This document shows positions 48,610-61,595 of a DNA stretch of 64,000 bases, piece after piece. Position 1 is the first letter of the stretch; the number at the start of each line of letters is the position of its first letter. The notes under the pieces were generated by a model, which had not been told where the DNA came from, ran no database searches, and worked only from the letters and a program-made list of their open reading frames with translations. The translations under genes were made by a program, and so were the position numbers. The DNA is from Prochilodus magdalenae (taxonomy: Eukaryota; Chordata; Actinopteri; Characiformes; Prochilodontidae), in NCBI GenBank assembly GCA_024036415.1, contig JAMWET010003424.1:91001-155000 (forward strand), read 5' to 3'.

Positions 48610-48747
48610 CTGATAAATAGATTCATGTTTATTTGGACACATTCAGTACAAAAAACGATTTTCCAGGAGGTGTCCAAGAGGGAAGATATTCCATCTGTTT
48701 TTGGTGGCTGTTCGATCAGGCGCCCCCCCCACGCCCCCCAGCAGGTT
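48610..48747 (-). other. eif2b3: eif2b3 3'UTR (approximate end)
   Basis: This is the stretch after the TAG at 48748-48750, up to a likely cleavage point 15-30 nt past the AATAAA at 48628-48633. It contains a C-rich run on the plus strand (48722-48740). The exact end is inferred from the signal only. Confidence 0.6.
48628..48633 (-). terminator. eif2b3: eif2b3 polyadenylation signal AATAAA
   Basis: TTTATT on the plus strand is AATAAA on the gene strand, about 115 nt after the eif2b3 stop. It is the first canonical hexamer in the direction of transcription. Confidence 0.65.
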
Positions 48748-48800
48748 CTAGATCTCCATGAGCTGATCTGATCCAACGATGACATCATTGGTTCTTTCAG
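48748..48800 (-). CDS. eif2b3: eif2b3 last coding exon (C-terminus of eIF2B gamma)
   Basis: Acceptor TTCTTGCAG|CTGAAAG. The split codon G|CT gives alanine, then ERTNDVIVGSDQLMEI and TAG. Human eIF2B gamma ends RVNEVIVGNDQLMEI, so this is the true C-terminus. eIF2B is the guanine-nucleotide exchange factor for eIF2; the gamma subunit pairs with epsilon in the catalytic subcomplex. The exon is only 17 codons including the stop and sits 12.1 kb downstream of the previous one. Confidence 0.95.
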
Positions 48801-48825
48801 CTGCAAGAAAAGAACAGGGACGCTT

Positions 48826-49640
48826 AAAAAGAGAAAAGGCTGGCAGGCGCCTGGCCATGTCTTGGGGAGATGAGCTGTGCATTCTGGGACGGGGACTGCC
48901 AGACACGTTTCAACAGAGGAGATTTTTATCAGAGGCCACACATCGCTGACAAGTGAAGTTGATTCAGACGTGTCCGTAATTTCCACATGGATTAAATACA
49001 TCACGTCAACACTGTTCCTCTCTTTCGCTTTACTTGTGTTTTGCAACGACAGTGAACAGTATTCTATTCAGTGCAACTCGGGGAATAACTCGGGGGACCC
49101 AAGATGGCGCCAGGGAATCTGTCGGCGTGCCATCGCCTCTGGGGGACTGTTTTGTTAATTGTTCTAATCTCAGACCACCTCCAATAGACTGCCTACTCGC
49201 TGACTTATCATCAGCTAACTCTCCTCAGCATCCGAAGCGTGCTGGTCGCTGCTCTAACCTCACATACTCTGGGACAGTGGATATGAAGAAGCCCCTCGTC
49301 TTGATGGAGCCCCTGTCTGTGAATGTCGGTTAACAACACTTACACAAGCATCTTAGATTTGACGGTAGAACATGGACAACCCACAACTGTCCTTCCCGAT
49401 CCTGAAAACAAATCTAATCTAAATCTAACTAATCTAATTTCCAGATGCAATGACTTTAATCACGCTATCTATATTTCTACACTGTTGTCACGAAGAACTG
49501 TCACAGACCACCACCTACACCACCTTGGCAGTCCTGGTCTGGAGCGCTCAATGCTTTCTGGAGAAATAAAAGACAGAGCGAACATTAAACCTGCTGGAGA
49601 TGGCCGTGGTCAGTTCTGGTCTGTTTTAACGACTTTAAAT
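48826..49640. other. eif2b3: eif2b3 last intron, left part
   Basis: Intron sequence. From about 49080 (ACCCAAGATGGCGCCAG) it may be the 5' region of the LINE that follows, with an open frame at 49323-49661 that I do not recognise. Confidence 0.45.
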
Positions 49641-50341
49641 CGTTCAGTGCTTCAAGGATAAAGGTTCAAGATATTTTAGGGATCATCCCCACTGTCTGGC
49701 ACTGTTCCCAGAAGCTACGGTTCTACCTCATAGAGAAACATGATTTTAACCCCATTGTACTACGCAATTCTTAACCCAAATCTAAATGATCCAAACTGCT
49801 GGGGAAAGTGGTCTCTTCTCTGCTTGAGACCATTTAGGCTTTCGGGCTGGGCATAGTATGGGATCAGCATTACTCGTCAACAGTACGACTGGTTTAGGTG
49901 GTTGTGCCATCTTGCTTTTGTTAGATCTTCGTGTCGATTGTGATGCTGTGGAGCTTGTTAAGTGACTGGAACTGTGTGCAGGTATTAGGAGTTCTGGCTT
50001 ATTTCCTATATTTTGGATAGGGCTCTATGTTCTCCATATTCTCCACTCTAAACTGAGGGGTCCCTCAAGGGTCTGATTTCGGCCCATCTTTATTCTCCAT
50101 ATACCTTTTACAGCTGGGGTAAAGTATCTGTAAATATAACCATTTCAGTTCACTGTTATTGCTGATGAATTGTGCTTGCCTATGAAACTGGGGAAGGGTG
50201 ATGCTCTATAGAGTTGGAAGGACTGTACTGCAGACATTAAGAACTGGCTGACTGATACCTCATTCCCAAAGTAGTAACGTTGCACGCACACACGCACTCT
50301 CTCTCACACTCACACGCACACACACATGCACATACACACGC

Positions 50342-50382
<41 letters not shown>

Positions 50383-51545
50383 CACTCTCTCACACACACA
50401 CACATGAACACACACACTCTCTCTCACACACAGACACGCACACACACGCACTCACACATGCACATGCACACACACACTCACACACACACACGCACGCACA
50501 CACACACACACACACGCACACTCACATACACACACGCACACACATACATACACACACACACACACACACTCACACACATGCACACACACATGCACGCACG
50601 CACGCACGCACACACATACACACATACACACACGCACACATACACACGCACGCACGCACACTCACATACACACACACACGCATACACATACATACACACA
50701 CACACACACACACAACACACACTCGCACGCATGCACACATACTCGCACACATACATACACACACGGACACACACACATACACACACACACGCACACACAC
50801 GCACACATACATACACACACACAAATATAGTTATACAGGACGAAAGAGTTGGAAGGACTGTCTTATGTACATTAAGAACTGGATGACTGATAAAGTCTTA
50901 CAACTAAACGAGGGGGAAAAAACGAAAGTAATTTTATTTCATCCCTCCGCCTCTGTAAGTGGTGACTAGTCAATTGGGAAACATCCCTAAGATTAAGCAC
51001 TTGGAAGATCTCACCTTGACTACTGCAATTCACTGTTGCTTGGGATTAACCCGTCCTCTTTAGCACAGATACAGCTAATTCAAAATACAGGGTCGTCTAC
51101 TGACAGGTATAAAGAAATATAGTCACATTATGGCTGTTCTATTGGCTACCAGTTTAATTCCGAGTTCATTTTAAGGTTTACTGTGGGTCTGTAAAGCAGT
51201 ACGCGGACTGGCTCCAGTCTACATAGCTGAATTGTTTCGGCTACATACATCTTCTAGGTCACTGAGATCTGCGGATGAGCTGCTGTTGAGAGTACTCCAC
51301 TGTAAGGAAAAAATTCCAAGGCAATGTGCTCTTTTACTGGCTGCCCTGAGGCTCGACAGAGATTTGTTGTGCACCATCTTTTCTTTCATTTGAATCAAAA
51401 ATCTATTTGTATAGTTTGTCGTTTTATCTCCTTTTAATATTCTCTGACTGCATGCTTTATCCTTTTCTCTTATTCATTACTTCAGTGTAAAGCACTTTGG
51501 CTCGACCTTGGTGGTCTGTTAATGTGTTATAGAAATGTACTTATG
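49641..51545 (+). mobile_element. decayed L2/CR1-type LINE (reverse transcriptase remnants)
   Basis: Plus strand shows degenerate reverse transcriptase motifs in order: ILLLLDLRVDCDAVEL (49909-49956), GVPQGSDFGPSLFSIYL (50057-50107), ADELCLP where YADD is expected (50161-50181), and IKNWMTDKVLQLNEGEKTKV (from 50870). The 3' part reads AAGCACTTTGGCTCGACCTT. It is broken by frameshifts and by the CA-rich array at 50281-50823. Confidence 0.75.
50281..50823. repeat. CA-rich array inside the LINE
   Basis: About 540 bp of CA with interspersed G and T (CACGCA, CATACA, CTCTCT). A duplicated LINE segment, GAGTTGGAAGGACTGT ... ACATTAAGAACTGG, flanks it (50211-50256 and 50846-50892). Confidence 0.95.
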
Positions 51546-52566
51546 TGGAAAATTATACATCTGAGCATCAACATGTACGTATTCATTTTCCAGGTCAGAG
51601 TCTTCCAATGTCTGTGTACTGACAACCCTAAACCATATTTACTCTGTAGCCAGGCACATGCCTACAAATGGTGGTTTAAAAATGACAAAGCCTCGTTTTT
51701 CAATGTCACTCAATTAAGCCAACCGAAATGTGGACCTGAGCACACTTACCCTGTGCTTTCAATCAAAGAAAAAGAAAACATGTCTTTGGAGGTCTTTACG
51801 CACTGCTGTGAAGTTTATCTCCGCTGTGTAAAGTCCATTCCTTTGCATATTGACGAGGAAAATGGCGCTGGCCCTATTGCCGAGGCCACTATTTATAAAT
51901 ACAGTGTCAGTCGGACAGACGGATATGCAGGAAGGCCAATATCCTTCTGCAGAGAAACGTGGCGACTCCAAGCTAAACCTTGGAGGAGCAGATTAATGTT
52001 GCGTATAAAGACATATTTTAGTGAGAAGGAATCTGCGCAAAGGAGCAGCTTTAGCGCTCTGCATTTGAGGGGAGGCAAATAGAGCGTGCCGTGGCAGGAG
52101 AATGGAGGGCGTCCAAGCCCGAGGGAGAGGGGAGAGGCAAGAAAGAGAGTGAGAGAGTGAGAGAGAGAAACATGGTGGAGGAGAGTCTCGACAGTGTGTG
52201 TCATCAGCCTCAGCACCACCTGTGGGGATCCGACACCAGACAGCAAGCCACGAAAAGCCTGGGTGGTCTCACACACACACACACACACCACACACACGTT
52301 TTTAAACTACTCAAGGAAATGGAGGAATCGGTCATACGTTTGCTCTATGTATGCTTATGGGCGATTCCATTACAATTGGTGTGCAGTTGAATTTAGATTT
52401 ATAATTGGCCAATGATAATTCATTGTAGACTCTAAGCTCACACTGTGTGGAACAAACAACACATGAAACACACAAGCACATTTCCAGCACTTTCTATTAG
52501 CCAAAGACAGAAGTCCCAAAGCACCTCATGATAACTTTCTATCAAAATGTAATAACAGTCTTTTTA

Positions 52567-52570
<4 letters not shown>
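51546..52570. other. eif2b3: eif2b3 last intron, middle
   Basis: A 186-codon open frame (51522-52082) begins in the LINE tail and shows no recognisable domain; probably chance. A short CA run and a GLI nonamer lie at 52260-52297. Confidence 0.5.
52260..52268 (-). promoter_or_regulatory. GLI consensus site in eif2b3 last intron
   Basis: Plus strand TGGGTGGTC followed directly by a short CA run. It lies about 22 kb upstream of the ptch2 start. Motif match only. Confidence 0.3.
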
Positions 52571-53107
<537 letters not shown>

Positions 53108-53115
53108 TTAAAATG

Positions 53116-53140
<25 letters not shown>

Positions 53141-53146
<6 letters not shown>

Positions 53147-55750
53147 CAAAGACGTGTCGTAACAATATGTTTGGAGTGAAGTTTGTATATAGCCGTTTCC
53201 AAAGTCTGGCGCCCCCAGTCAAATTACATGTTTTGCAAAAGTACACATCATCTATAGAGAACACACTTCTGCTGCTTGTAATGCACAGTGCGTATGTGTA
53301 TTTACTGAATTTAGCATGTACAGAGAAATCAATGCAAAAGAATCCATATTTAAGATTAAGATTCATTGTAAGTTTACTGAAGAGTTTATTGTAATATGCA
53401 GTGAAAAACAAGCTGTTGCACTGTACAATGCTTCAAGTACCAACAATTACAATAAAAATATTAAGCACTAAGTAAAGAAGCACAAAACAACCCCAAATAT
53501 ATATATCATTTTTCTCCAATCTTATTTTATATAAATAATGTTCAATAAAATGCTAGCAAACGGTGCTATACTATATATTTACTATACAAGTTTATTCTCT
53601 ACAAACCATGTGTTTACTTTTTTTCAAAACACATCATTTGCCCAGGGACACACAGCCTCAGCAACCAAAACCAGTTTTGCCATGTCAGTTTTGAACTGAC
53701 GAATGAAACTCCTGAAAGAAGCCAGGTCTTATTTGTACAAAATTGTCTTAAAAACTACAAAAACAACGCAAGCAGACACACACACTTGGAGCTCTAGGGC
53801 CTGACAAGGAAATCAACTGTAATGCTTTTACCAGCCGTACTCCGGCGAGGAGTAAGCCTTAAAAAGAGCCTTATGGAGCGTCGTTCTTCTGAGACACTTT
53901 ATGAGACGGCTATTGCAGTGCTATGGCTAACGCACACTAACAGGCGGTCAGGGTAAACAGCACAGAAATAGCATGGAGAGTGTATGTGTGCGTGTGTGTG
54001 TGTGTTAGAGTCAGTGAGCGAGTGAGTGGTCAGGTCTAAGTGTGGGGCTGATGGACACTGACTGCATGGGACCACCTTAGTAGAGCTACTATACATTCTA
54101 TAGGCTTCTAGAGTGCTCCAATCACTCAACAGCTAGTTAAAAAGGCTTACTAGTGTGATGAGCTTAGTGGTGCTGTTAACATTGAAGGCACCACTGCTGA
54201 GTGCAAGAACTCCACATGGAAGGAATCCACAGCTGCTCAGAAGCAAATTAACAGGGGCCTATGCTACCTTACCTTATTTTACGAGCAAGTGCATCTATAT
54301 AAGTGATGGTGCTACTCATCCCGTAAGACAGTCACTGACAAATATTTGCTATTTGCTAATATCCTGGTTATATTTTGTGCACAGTTTCATGTCCATCAAA
54401 ATGAGTAGCAGATTTTGTACGTAACATGTCCAAACTACACAAGCTTATTCATGGATTCTTAGCATCCATGGACTACATCCAGGACCACCTGGAAGAAGGC
54501 AGGTAAAGCAGGATGGGTTGGTAAACAGATGAAACGTATTGTTCCTGACTTTGTGGGTAAATAGACCACAGTATAGAAATATGTACACATGCACTCGTGA
54601 CTGGTGAGCGTCTTTTTCTGCATTTATAGTAGATTTGTCTCTGCTAGTTCATGATTATGAACAGATGCAATGCAATATAGTCAAGGAAAACTCATATGTG
54701 TGTAGTTTTTATTTAACTTGAACTTTTAACCAAGTTGTAAATAAATCTTAAACTGAAACTTGACATGTTTGCTATTATTGTAAGTTATTTTGATAGTTCT
54801 AGCTAATGGAACCTGTTCTTCTTCAGTGTTCTGTATTTATGATCATTTGAAAAGACACCAGTGTCAGTGGCAGTGTAATGAATGGCCTTCTATTAAAGAC
54901 TGGTGGACTGAGAGTAACACTAGAGTCTCTTCACCTACACTGAGCTGACTGAGAGTCCTGTTCCAGAAATGATAATAGGACATTAGAGCCATAATAAATC
55001 ATGCTCCTGTTACTCTCCATACTTCAGTACATTTGAAGGTAAATACTTGAGTACTGTTACTCCAGTGGAGGACTAAACGGAGGAACCTCTACTGTTACTG
55101 GAGTAATATTGTACCTTGGGTATCTACTTTAACTACATGGTTTGTGTATTTTGTCCACCACTGCTGCAAACACATACTGAAACCCTTGCAACGCAGTGTC
55201 GGTTAAACAGCTGAAAGGTTTGAGCGCTGATGCAAGCGATGATAAAATGTGTAGGCGTTGGCATTGTGACAAAACAGCACTTTTGTCAGTTGTTCCAAAG
55301 AAATTGAGGCAGCTTTTTATTTAGCGTTACTGGAAACACTTAATAAGAAAACATGCTTATTTAGTCAAAATGGTTTGAAAAGCAAAGAAACTTTGAACAT
55401 CTTGAAATACTCAGCCGACTGCCTTTGCATATTTGGGTCTCTTTCAGAGCGGTCACTATCGATTATCAGTAAACCCTGTGATCTACTCTTTATAAAAAAA
55501 ATGAGATTAATGTGATTAATTACACAGTTATTTACATTTATTACACAGTTCATTAACATGCCGATTCAGAAACCGACCTGACTGAACTGTATCTACTTAT
55601 AAACAGCTTCCATAGATTTGGAATTTACATTAAACGTGTGGTCGTCCATCAGGCTCCATTTATTCCCGTGATAGAGAGCAGTAGGAGAAAGCTACTTTGA
55701 GCAATATTGCCAGCTAATCATAGCTGACTCATCATTTTGTAATTGATCCC
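53141..55750. other. eif2b3: eif2b3 last intron, no gene
   Basis: Ordinary intronic DNA. At about 55000-55170 lies a dispersed-repeat copy (TGTTACTCTCCATACTTCAG ... ACTACATGGTTTGTGTATTT) related to 38015-38065. Confidence 0.6.
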
Positions 55751-56060
55751 AAGTATATACAGGAGTAACCAGGTAACCAGGAGACACTCCACTGCATATA
55801 TCAAACTTTCATGGGAGCAGGAGTCTAACACAGCAGTACCAGATGAAGACTGGGATAGCTACTGTAGATGGAAAGTTTCTACATCACATTCAAGACTATC
55901 AATATATATTTCAATATATGGCTACATTTTTCATACTCCTAATAGAAGAGCTCTGGTGGACAAAGGAAGTCACCATGGATGGTGTTATAACGATGGCTGG
56001 GATCTTTTTGGCAAGAGATTGGAAATGCTTTGCGTGATCTACAGGTAGTTTGAGCTCATT
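55751..56060 (+). mobile_element. possible L1-type LINE fragment
   Basis: Plus strand reads IKLSWEQESNTAVPDEDWDS, resembling the WE...(D/E)W segment near the C-terminus of fish L1 ORF2, then ITMAGIFLARDWK in another frame. Short and broken; assignment is tentative. Confidence 0.4.
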
Positions 56061-56207
56061 TGTGAATCTTTAGAGCTTTAGTACAAGGTATATTAAATGA
56101 AAAATAATATTTTTATGTTACGATTGTGAATGGATCGTTTTACAAAATAATAACCTATCCTGTGACGGCAAACACCATAAGTTGGGTAGCTAAGTATAAG
56201 ATGTGTA

Positions 56208-56740
56208 CAGGGGTTGGACAATGAAACTGAAACACCTGGTTTTAGACCACAATCATTTATTAGTATGGTGTAGGGCCCCCTTTTGCGGCCAATACAGCGT
56301 CAGTTGGTCTTGGGAATGACAAATACTGCGTCCTGCACAGTGGTCAGAGGGAGTTTAAGCCATTCCTCTTGCAGGATAGTGGCCAGGTCACTACGTGATG
56401 CTGGTGGAGGTTCGTCCTTCTTGGTGGTATGCTGACATTACCCTGGATACCGTGGCTCTTGATACATCACAAAGACTTGCTGTCTTGGTCACAGATGCGC
56501 CAGCAAGACGTGCACCAACAATCTGTCCTCTTTTGAACTCTGGTATGTCACCCATAATGTTGTGTGCATTGCAGTATTTTGAGCAGAACTGTGCTCTTAC
56601 CTGCTAACTGAACCTTCACACTCTGCTCTTACTGGTGCAATGTGCAATTAATGAAGACTGGCCACCAGGCTGGTCCAATTTAGCCATGAGACCTCCCACA
56701 CTAAAATGACAGGTGTTTCAGTTTCATTGTCCAACCCCTG
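56208..56740 (-). mobile_element. Tc1/mariner-type MITE with perfect 31-bp terminal repeats
   Basis: Starts CAGGGGTTGGACAATGAAAC TGAAACACCTG and ends with its exact reverse complement, flanked by TA on both sides (56206-56207, 56741-56742). The minus strand from 56555 reads MGDIPEFKRGQIVGARLAGA SVTKTASLCDVSRATVSRVM: the N-terminal helix-turn-helix of a Tc1-type transposase. A stop follows after about 55 residues, so it is a non-autonomous deletion derivative. Confidence 0.93.
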
Positions 56741-59700
56741 TATCACAGATACTATGTAGTCCCTAAATCATGTAAAATGGCCATATAAGCTGTTGGATAC
56801 TAGACTATCTGTCTGACAGCCTGTAGTATTTTATTTACTTATGTATGTATGTATTTATTTTTTTCAGTTCTGTTTTTGTGCATCTATTTTTTTTCTTTCC
56901 CTCTTTTATGTTCATAATTGCTTTTATAAATTCTGTCCATTGGCGTTTGTAAAACAAGATAAATTAGGCAAAAAAAAAAAAACCAGAAAAAAAAGTCCAT
57001 TTAAATTGACCTCTTTTTAAACTGAGCAATCCATTTGTATTCATTGTCCAAACCAGAGTCTGTTTGTATCTTTGAACCATATTTCAGCATTTGATATTAT
57101 TTCACTTTAGCAGACTGGCTCTCGACCCAGCCGAGGAGAAAATCTGGAGCAAGACATCAAAAGAGAGAACGTTTCATTTTGGGACTTCAGGCACATCAAA
57201 AAAAACATTGATCTGGCTCTTTGATGGCTTGGTTTCTTTGCTTTTGAATGAAACGTCTTATTCCGTGTGTGAAGTTTGCGGAGGGTGGGTGTCGTGCCCT
57301 GTGGTTATTATATGCAATGCTTTTTTTTTTTTTTTTTTTTTTAATAATAGGTTACATTAACCTCTGCTCTGAGTTTCTCAGGGATAAGTCTGAAATGTGG
57401 TTGCTCGCAGAGTCTGTGCGTGTGTGTGTGCGTGCGTGTCCTGCTTGGGGAAGTACAGGGGTCTAGCTTGTAATTTGGGATTTCTGGGAGCACTTCAATA
57501 AGCCCCAGTCTTTTGGGAGGTTATGGCTGACTAATCGGGTCCAGCTCACAAGTGACTATGGAAAAGGAAAAAGGAGAGGGGGGGGGGGTGAGAGAAATGT
57601 TGCAGTTTGGGAGTGAAAGAAGGGAGGGAGGGGGGAGAAAAAGTGTGTTTGTGTGTGTGGGGGGTTGTTGAGCCAGCAACACCCTGTTGTTCAGTCAATT
57701 AGGCCAGGCAGCCTCTGGACATCTTAAGGCCGCCTTAGGCACCGTCATTGATGGCGAGGTTAGAGACCAAGCACGGACCACCCGGAATACAACAGCCTCC
57801 AGCCACACACACGCAAGCAAGCAAGCACACACACACATACACACGGACGTGCACACACCCCAACCGCACAGTGTGATCTAAGACTGAAAGGATTAAGAAT
57901 ATTAAAAAAATAAAGCTCAATTGTACACACAAGCTTAGGTTTAATACACTATTAAAACAGATTAAAAGACAAGCCACACACACACAGACACACACACACA
58001 CACCCCAGCTGAAAAAGGCAGACATGACCGTGCAAGAGCACATAAACATAAACACAAAAGGCTGGACTTGATATGTGTACGACAGGCTGCGAAGTTCAGT
58101 TTAGCGTGCGCGTATTTAGGCTGGCCTGAACAATTTGCAGGCTTTGAATATTTGTATGCCGTTTTTTCCCAGCCGGTTCTAAAATACTTGTTCTTAGAAT
58201 CCCCCTTAAAACATGATTTCGAAATATATTCAGCACACAGCAACAAACAGTGCCTTACGAGTCAGGCTGAAGCCCAGCTGCTTGATTTAGCACAGGGCTT
58301 CTCAGCCTTTCCCACCACAAGGCCAAATTATCACTAAAAGCCCCGAAATTCTCTATGCAGTCCTGTTCGGCTGCCTACCCCCACAATAACGACAAGTCCC
58401 AGTGAGCATCAAAGAAGGATTCTCTGTGGTCAATACTGTATTAACAAGTAAGTGCGTAGAACACATGGACCGTGTTCACAAAGCCCTAGATAGGTACCTT
58501 TACAATAGGTATAGCATATAGCTAGCAGATACCAATAATAGGACATTAATAATGACACTAATAATAGGAGGATATGAGTGTAATAATGATTATTAATAAT
58601 AATAATAATAATAATAAAGAAAAATGAGAGTTTAAAAGTTTCACACTCATACCGGTTAAATTATGCCACCAAGCTCTCATTAATTTTCACAGTTCCTTCT
58701 TAATATGAGACCAGGACCTAACTGTTCTTATTTTGGCCCATTCATCCCGGCTGTAGTACACTCCAGAACAGTCCCGAAAATAAGTAAGCCAAAGGGTTCA
58801 AACCATATTCTCAAAATCATCTTTCTGGCCGCTTAATTAGGGTTTATGAGTGGTTTAAAATGAGCCTATTAATGCTAGTTATTGTTAGTTATATCATCAA
58901 CAACCCAAAGTCACTATTATGCAGTTACAACACCACAATACAAAGAGCAACAATGACCTGCAGTTGGCCTGGCAGTGAGCCCCGATGTTTCATACTGCTG
59001 AAGCTCAGATTATGATGTTTACTGATATCACTTAGCCTTTTCCATCAGTCAGCATTAAACTAGTCAGCCTTAGGCCATATTCAGAGATCATCCTCAAACA
59101 GAAGAGCTCGCTCTCGCCCTTTTTATCAATGCACTACGACTGATTAACACCCACCTATTAACTAGTAATAAACTCATTTAAAACCATTCATAAACAAGGA
59201 CAGTCTTAAACCAGTAGCTTTATTTATAAAGGCAAAGCCGACACTGTGGGGCTTTTATTAACACTGTTTATTATTAACACTATTTCCCTTTTTTTCTTCT
59301 TGAATTCTCCTTTTTGCCACTTATTGAAATTACCTTAGGATCACCAAAGGGTGCTCTCCAAATGGGGTTGGTGGCCCATTGGTTGTGAATGCCTGCTGTA
59401 AGGGTTACGACTGTAGGTCTCTAGTACACATACAGCTTTTAAAGGTCACGTTTATTTATCGTGACCCTAGTTTTAGTTGAGTGTGTTGTAGTTTGTTCCT
59501 TCATTGTGTTCGGCTATCCAAACCCAAGCTGAGTGGAAGGCTGAGGAGCTCCATGGCCTACAGGGTTAGTGGCTACAGTGAAGGTTTTGGCTGTGTCAGG
59601 CTTCAGCGACAACACTGGCAGCAGCAGCATCCACTGCCAGAACTCACCATAGCAAACGGGTTTGAAGATCTGAGCTCCCTGGATTTCGGGTCACCCTCTC

Positions 59701-59752
59701 CAGAGAGCGGTGGTACTCACTTAAGCATCACTATACTTACATCTATACTTAT
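56741..59752. other. eif2b3: eif2b3 last intron, no gene
   Basis: Contains a 22-nt T-run (57321-57342), G-rich stretches (57577-57665), CA runs (57823-57846, 57976-58003) and an ATA run (about 58590-58616). An open plus frame at 59481-59795 (with ELTIANGFEDLSSLDFGSPS) is not recognised. Confidence 0.55.
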
Positions 59753-60020
59753 GGGGGGCAGTCGTGGGCTGGAGGTTAGGGAACCAGCCTTGTGACCGGA
59801 GGGTCGCCGGTTCAATTCACTGAACTGACAGTAACGACTGTAACCCCCAACTGCTCCCCGGGCGCCGTGGATCGGGTAAGTCTGCTCACTGCCCCCTAGT
59901 GTGTGTGTTCACTAGTGAGTGTGTTTGTGGGTGTTTCACTTCACGGATGGGTTAAATGCGGAGACTAAATTTCCCCACTGTGGGATCAACAAGGGATTCA
60001 AATCTTAATCTTAAATCTTA
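59753..60020 (+). mobile_element. tRNA-derived SINE with TCTTAA tail
   Basis: Head GGGGGCAGTCGTGGGCTGG, A-box-like TGGGCTGGAGG and B-box-like GGTTCAATTCA (consensus GGTTCGANNCC). Body AACTGCTCCCCGGGCGCCGT, then CACTTCACGGATGGGTTAAA. The tail is ATCTTAATCTTAAATCTTAA. Confidence 0.88.
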
Positions 60021-60917
60021 AAAAATGTATTCGAGATGATCCATCACACTTGCCATGAGGCATTTCTCATCATATAATTTACCCCACATGTGATTTCTCA
60101 GGCAAGTCTGCACGTTTGAGTTTGAACGACAGTGTGATAGGTGGTGCAGTTGAGTTCTGAGGCAAAGTAATACCTGGCACTGATGCATCCAACCAAACCA
60201 GATACAACAGGAACTTTTAAGGCAACAGGAACTTAGGCATCTACCAATGAAACGTGATGCGGTTCTAGAATTTGTATGGCATGAAAGGAAAATAAAAGAC
60301 TAATAAATAATATGGACACCACATAGAGAACACCAGAGTAACAAATCCTGAAGCATTTAAATTATTGGAGGCAGTCTGAGGGTAAACCAAATACCAACTG
60401 GCTTTGGAGTATGTAGTATATAGTATCGTTAGGAACGTCAATGTAGAGTATACTCAAAAATTCACAATGCAGAATCAGTCAGTTTTTAAAATATGTTAAT
60501 AATGAACACTACTGTGCCGTAATGCAAGAGGAAACAGAAAGAGAGGAGCTTCACAAGTCTGGAAAATTCTGAAAAACCGGTGGACGGTGATTGTGATGCA
60601 GCTACTGCGGTGGTGGGACCAGAAATGGTGTATGAATTTAAGTTCAACCAAAATCTGTCAAACAAGCCTAAATAATAAATGCATTCTAGTAAATAATGTG
60701 TTTATTTGTTTGCATATTTTGCGAGTCCCGCTTGGTACGACTTCATTCATCGCTTCCTATTAGTAAGACAGGATGTAGCCTGCTAATATTGTGTGTCCCA
60801 GCCTACCGCACTTATACTATCATGATTATGACAGAGCATATACTGTGTACTGCTGGGGTGTTGTACACAATTAAGATGCAGCCTTAGTATGTTTGGTGTT
60901 AAACAGCCCTCACTCAC
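60021..60917. other. eif2b3: eif2b3 last intron, right end
   Basis: Runs up to the donor of the penultimate eif2b3 exon. No other feature seen. Confidence 0.6.
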
Positions 60918-61021
60918 CCTCTGCCTCGATGCACTGACCGCTCCCCACCAGACAGTATTTGAGGTCCGCGCCTCGTCCGATCACAGCGTTGTTACAGATT
61001 ACGCTGCCCTGGATGTTGCAC
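60918..61021 (-). CDS. eif2b3: eif2b3 penultimate exon (left-handed beta-helix end)
   Basis: 104 nt; acceptor TTTCTGCAG|GTGC, donor GAGG|GTGAGT. Encodes [20 protein letters not shown] then [14 protein letters not shown]. Human eIF2B gamma has [20 protein letters not shown] at the same place. The hexapeptide-like spacing fits the C-terminal left-handed beta-helix of the family. It starts in phase 2 and ends in phase 1, joining the exon at 48800 in frame. The upstream exons are not found between 61022 and 64000. Confidence 0.96.
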
Positions 61022-61124
61022 CTGCAGAAAGTGGACAGAACAGGAAGTTTATCAGTTCACGGCCATAAACATACAGAGTGCATAGATATACAGACCATTA
61101 CACTACTAGAAAACCAGGTCCTAC

Positions 61125-61578
61125 ATACATATATACATACATACCATCCACGTACCTACATACATACATACATATATACATACATACCATCCACGTACCT
61201 ACATACATACATACATACATATATACATGCATATATACATACATACCATCCACATACCTACATACATACATATATACATGCATATATACCATCCACATAC
61301 CTACATACATACATATATACATGCATATATACCATCCACATACCTACATACATACATACATATATACATACATACCATCCACGTACCTACATACATACAT
61401 ACATATATACATGCATATATACATACATACCATCCACATACCTACATACATACATATATACATGCATATATACCATCCACATACCTACATACATACATAT
61501 ATACATGCATATATACCATCCACATACCTACATACATATACATTCATACATACATACATATATATATATACATACATA
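61125..61578. repeat. CATA minisatellite with ordered unit lengths
   Basis: Units marked by CCATCCAC(A/G)TACC start at about 61144, 61188, 61246, 61289, 61332, 61375, 61430, 61473 and 61516. Spacings are about 44, 58, 43, 43, 43, 55, 43 and 43 bp. Spacer is TACATACATATATACATGCA type. Confidence 0.93.
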
Positions 61579-61595
61579 CACTTTGTATATATGTA

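Noticed and set aside
48528..49046. 172-codon minus-strand ORF over the eif2b3 end
   Set aside because: It reads the eif2b3 terminal exon in the wrong frame; the correct frame gives VIVGSDQLMEI and stop.
50280..50969. 229-codon His/Thr-rich ORF
   Set aside because: Translation of a CA-rich array inside a decayed LINE.
51522..52082. 186-codon plus-strand ORF in the eif2b3 intron
   Set aside because: Starts inside the LINE tail and has no recognisable domain, no clear splice context and no homolog I know; most likely chance.
57776..57784. GACCACCCG as a further GLI site
   Set aside because: One mismatch to the nonamer; I counted only exact matches. The same applies to near matches at about 24536, 29230 and 42984.
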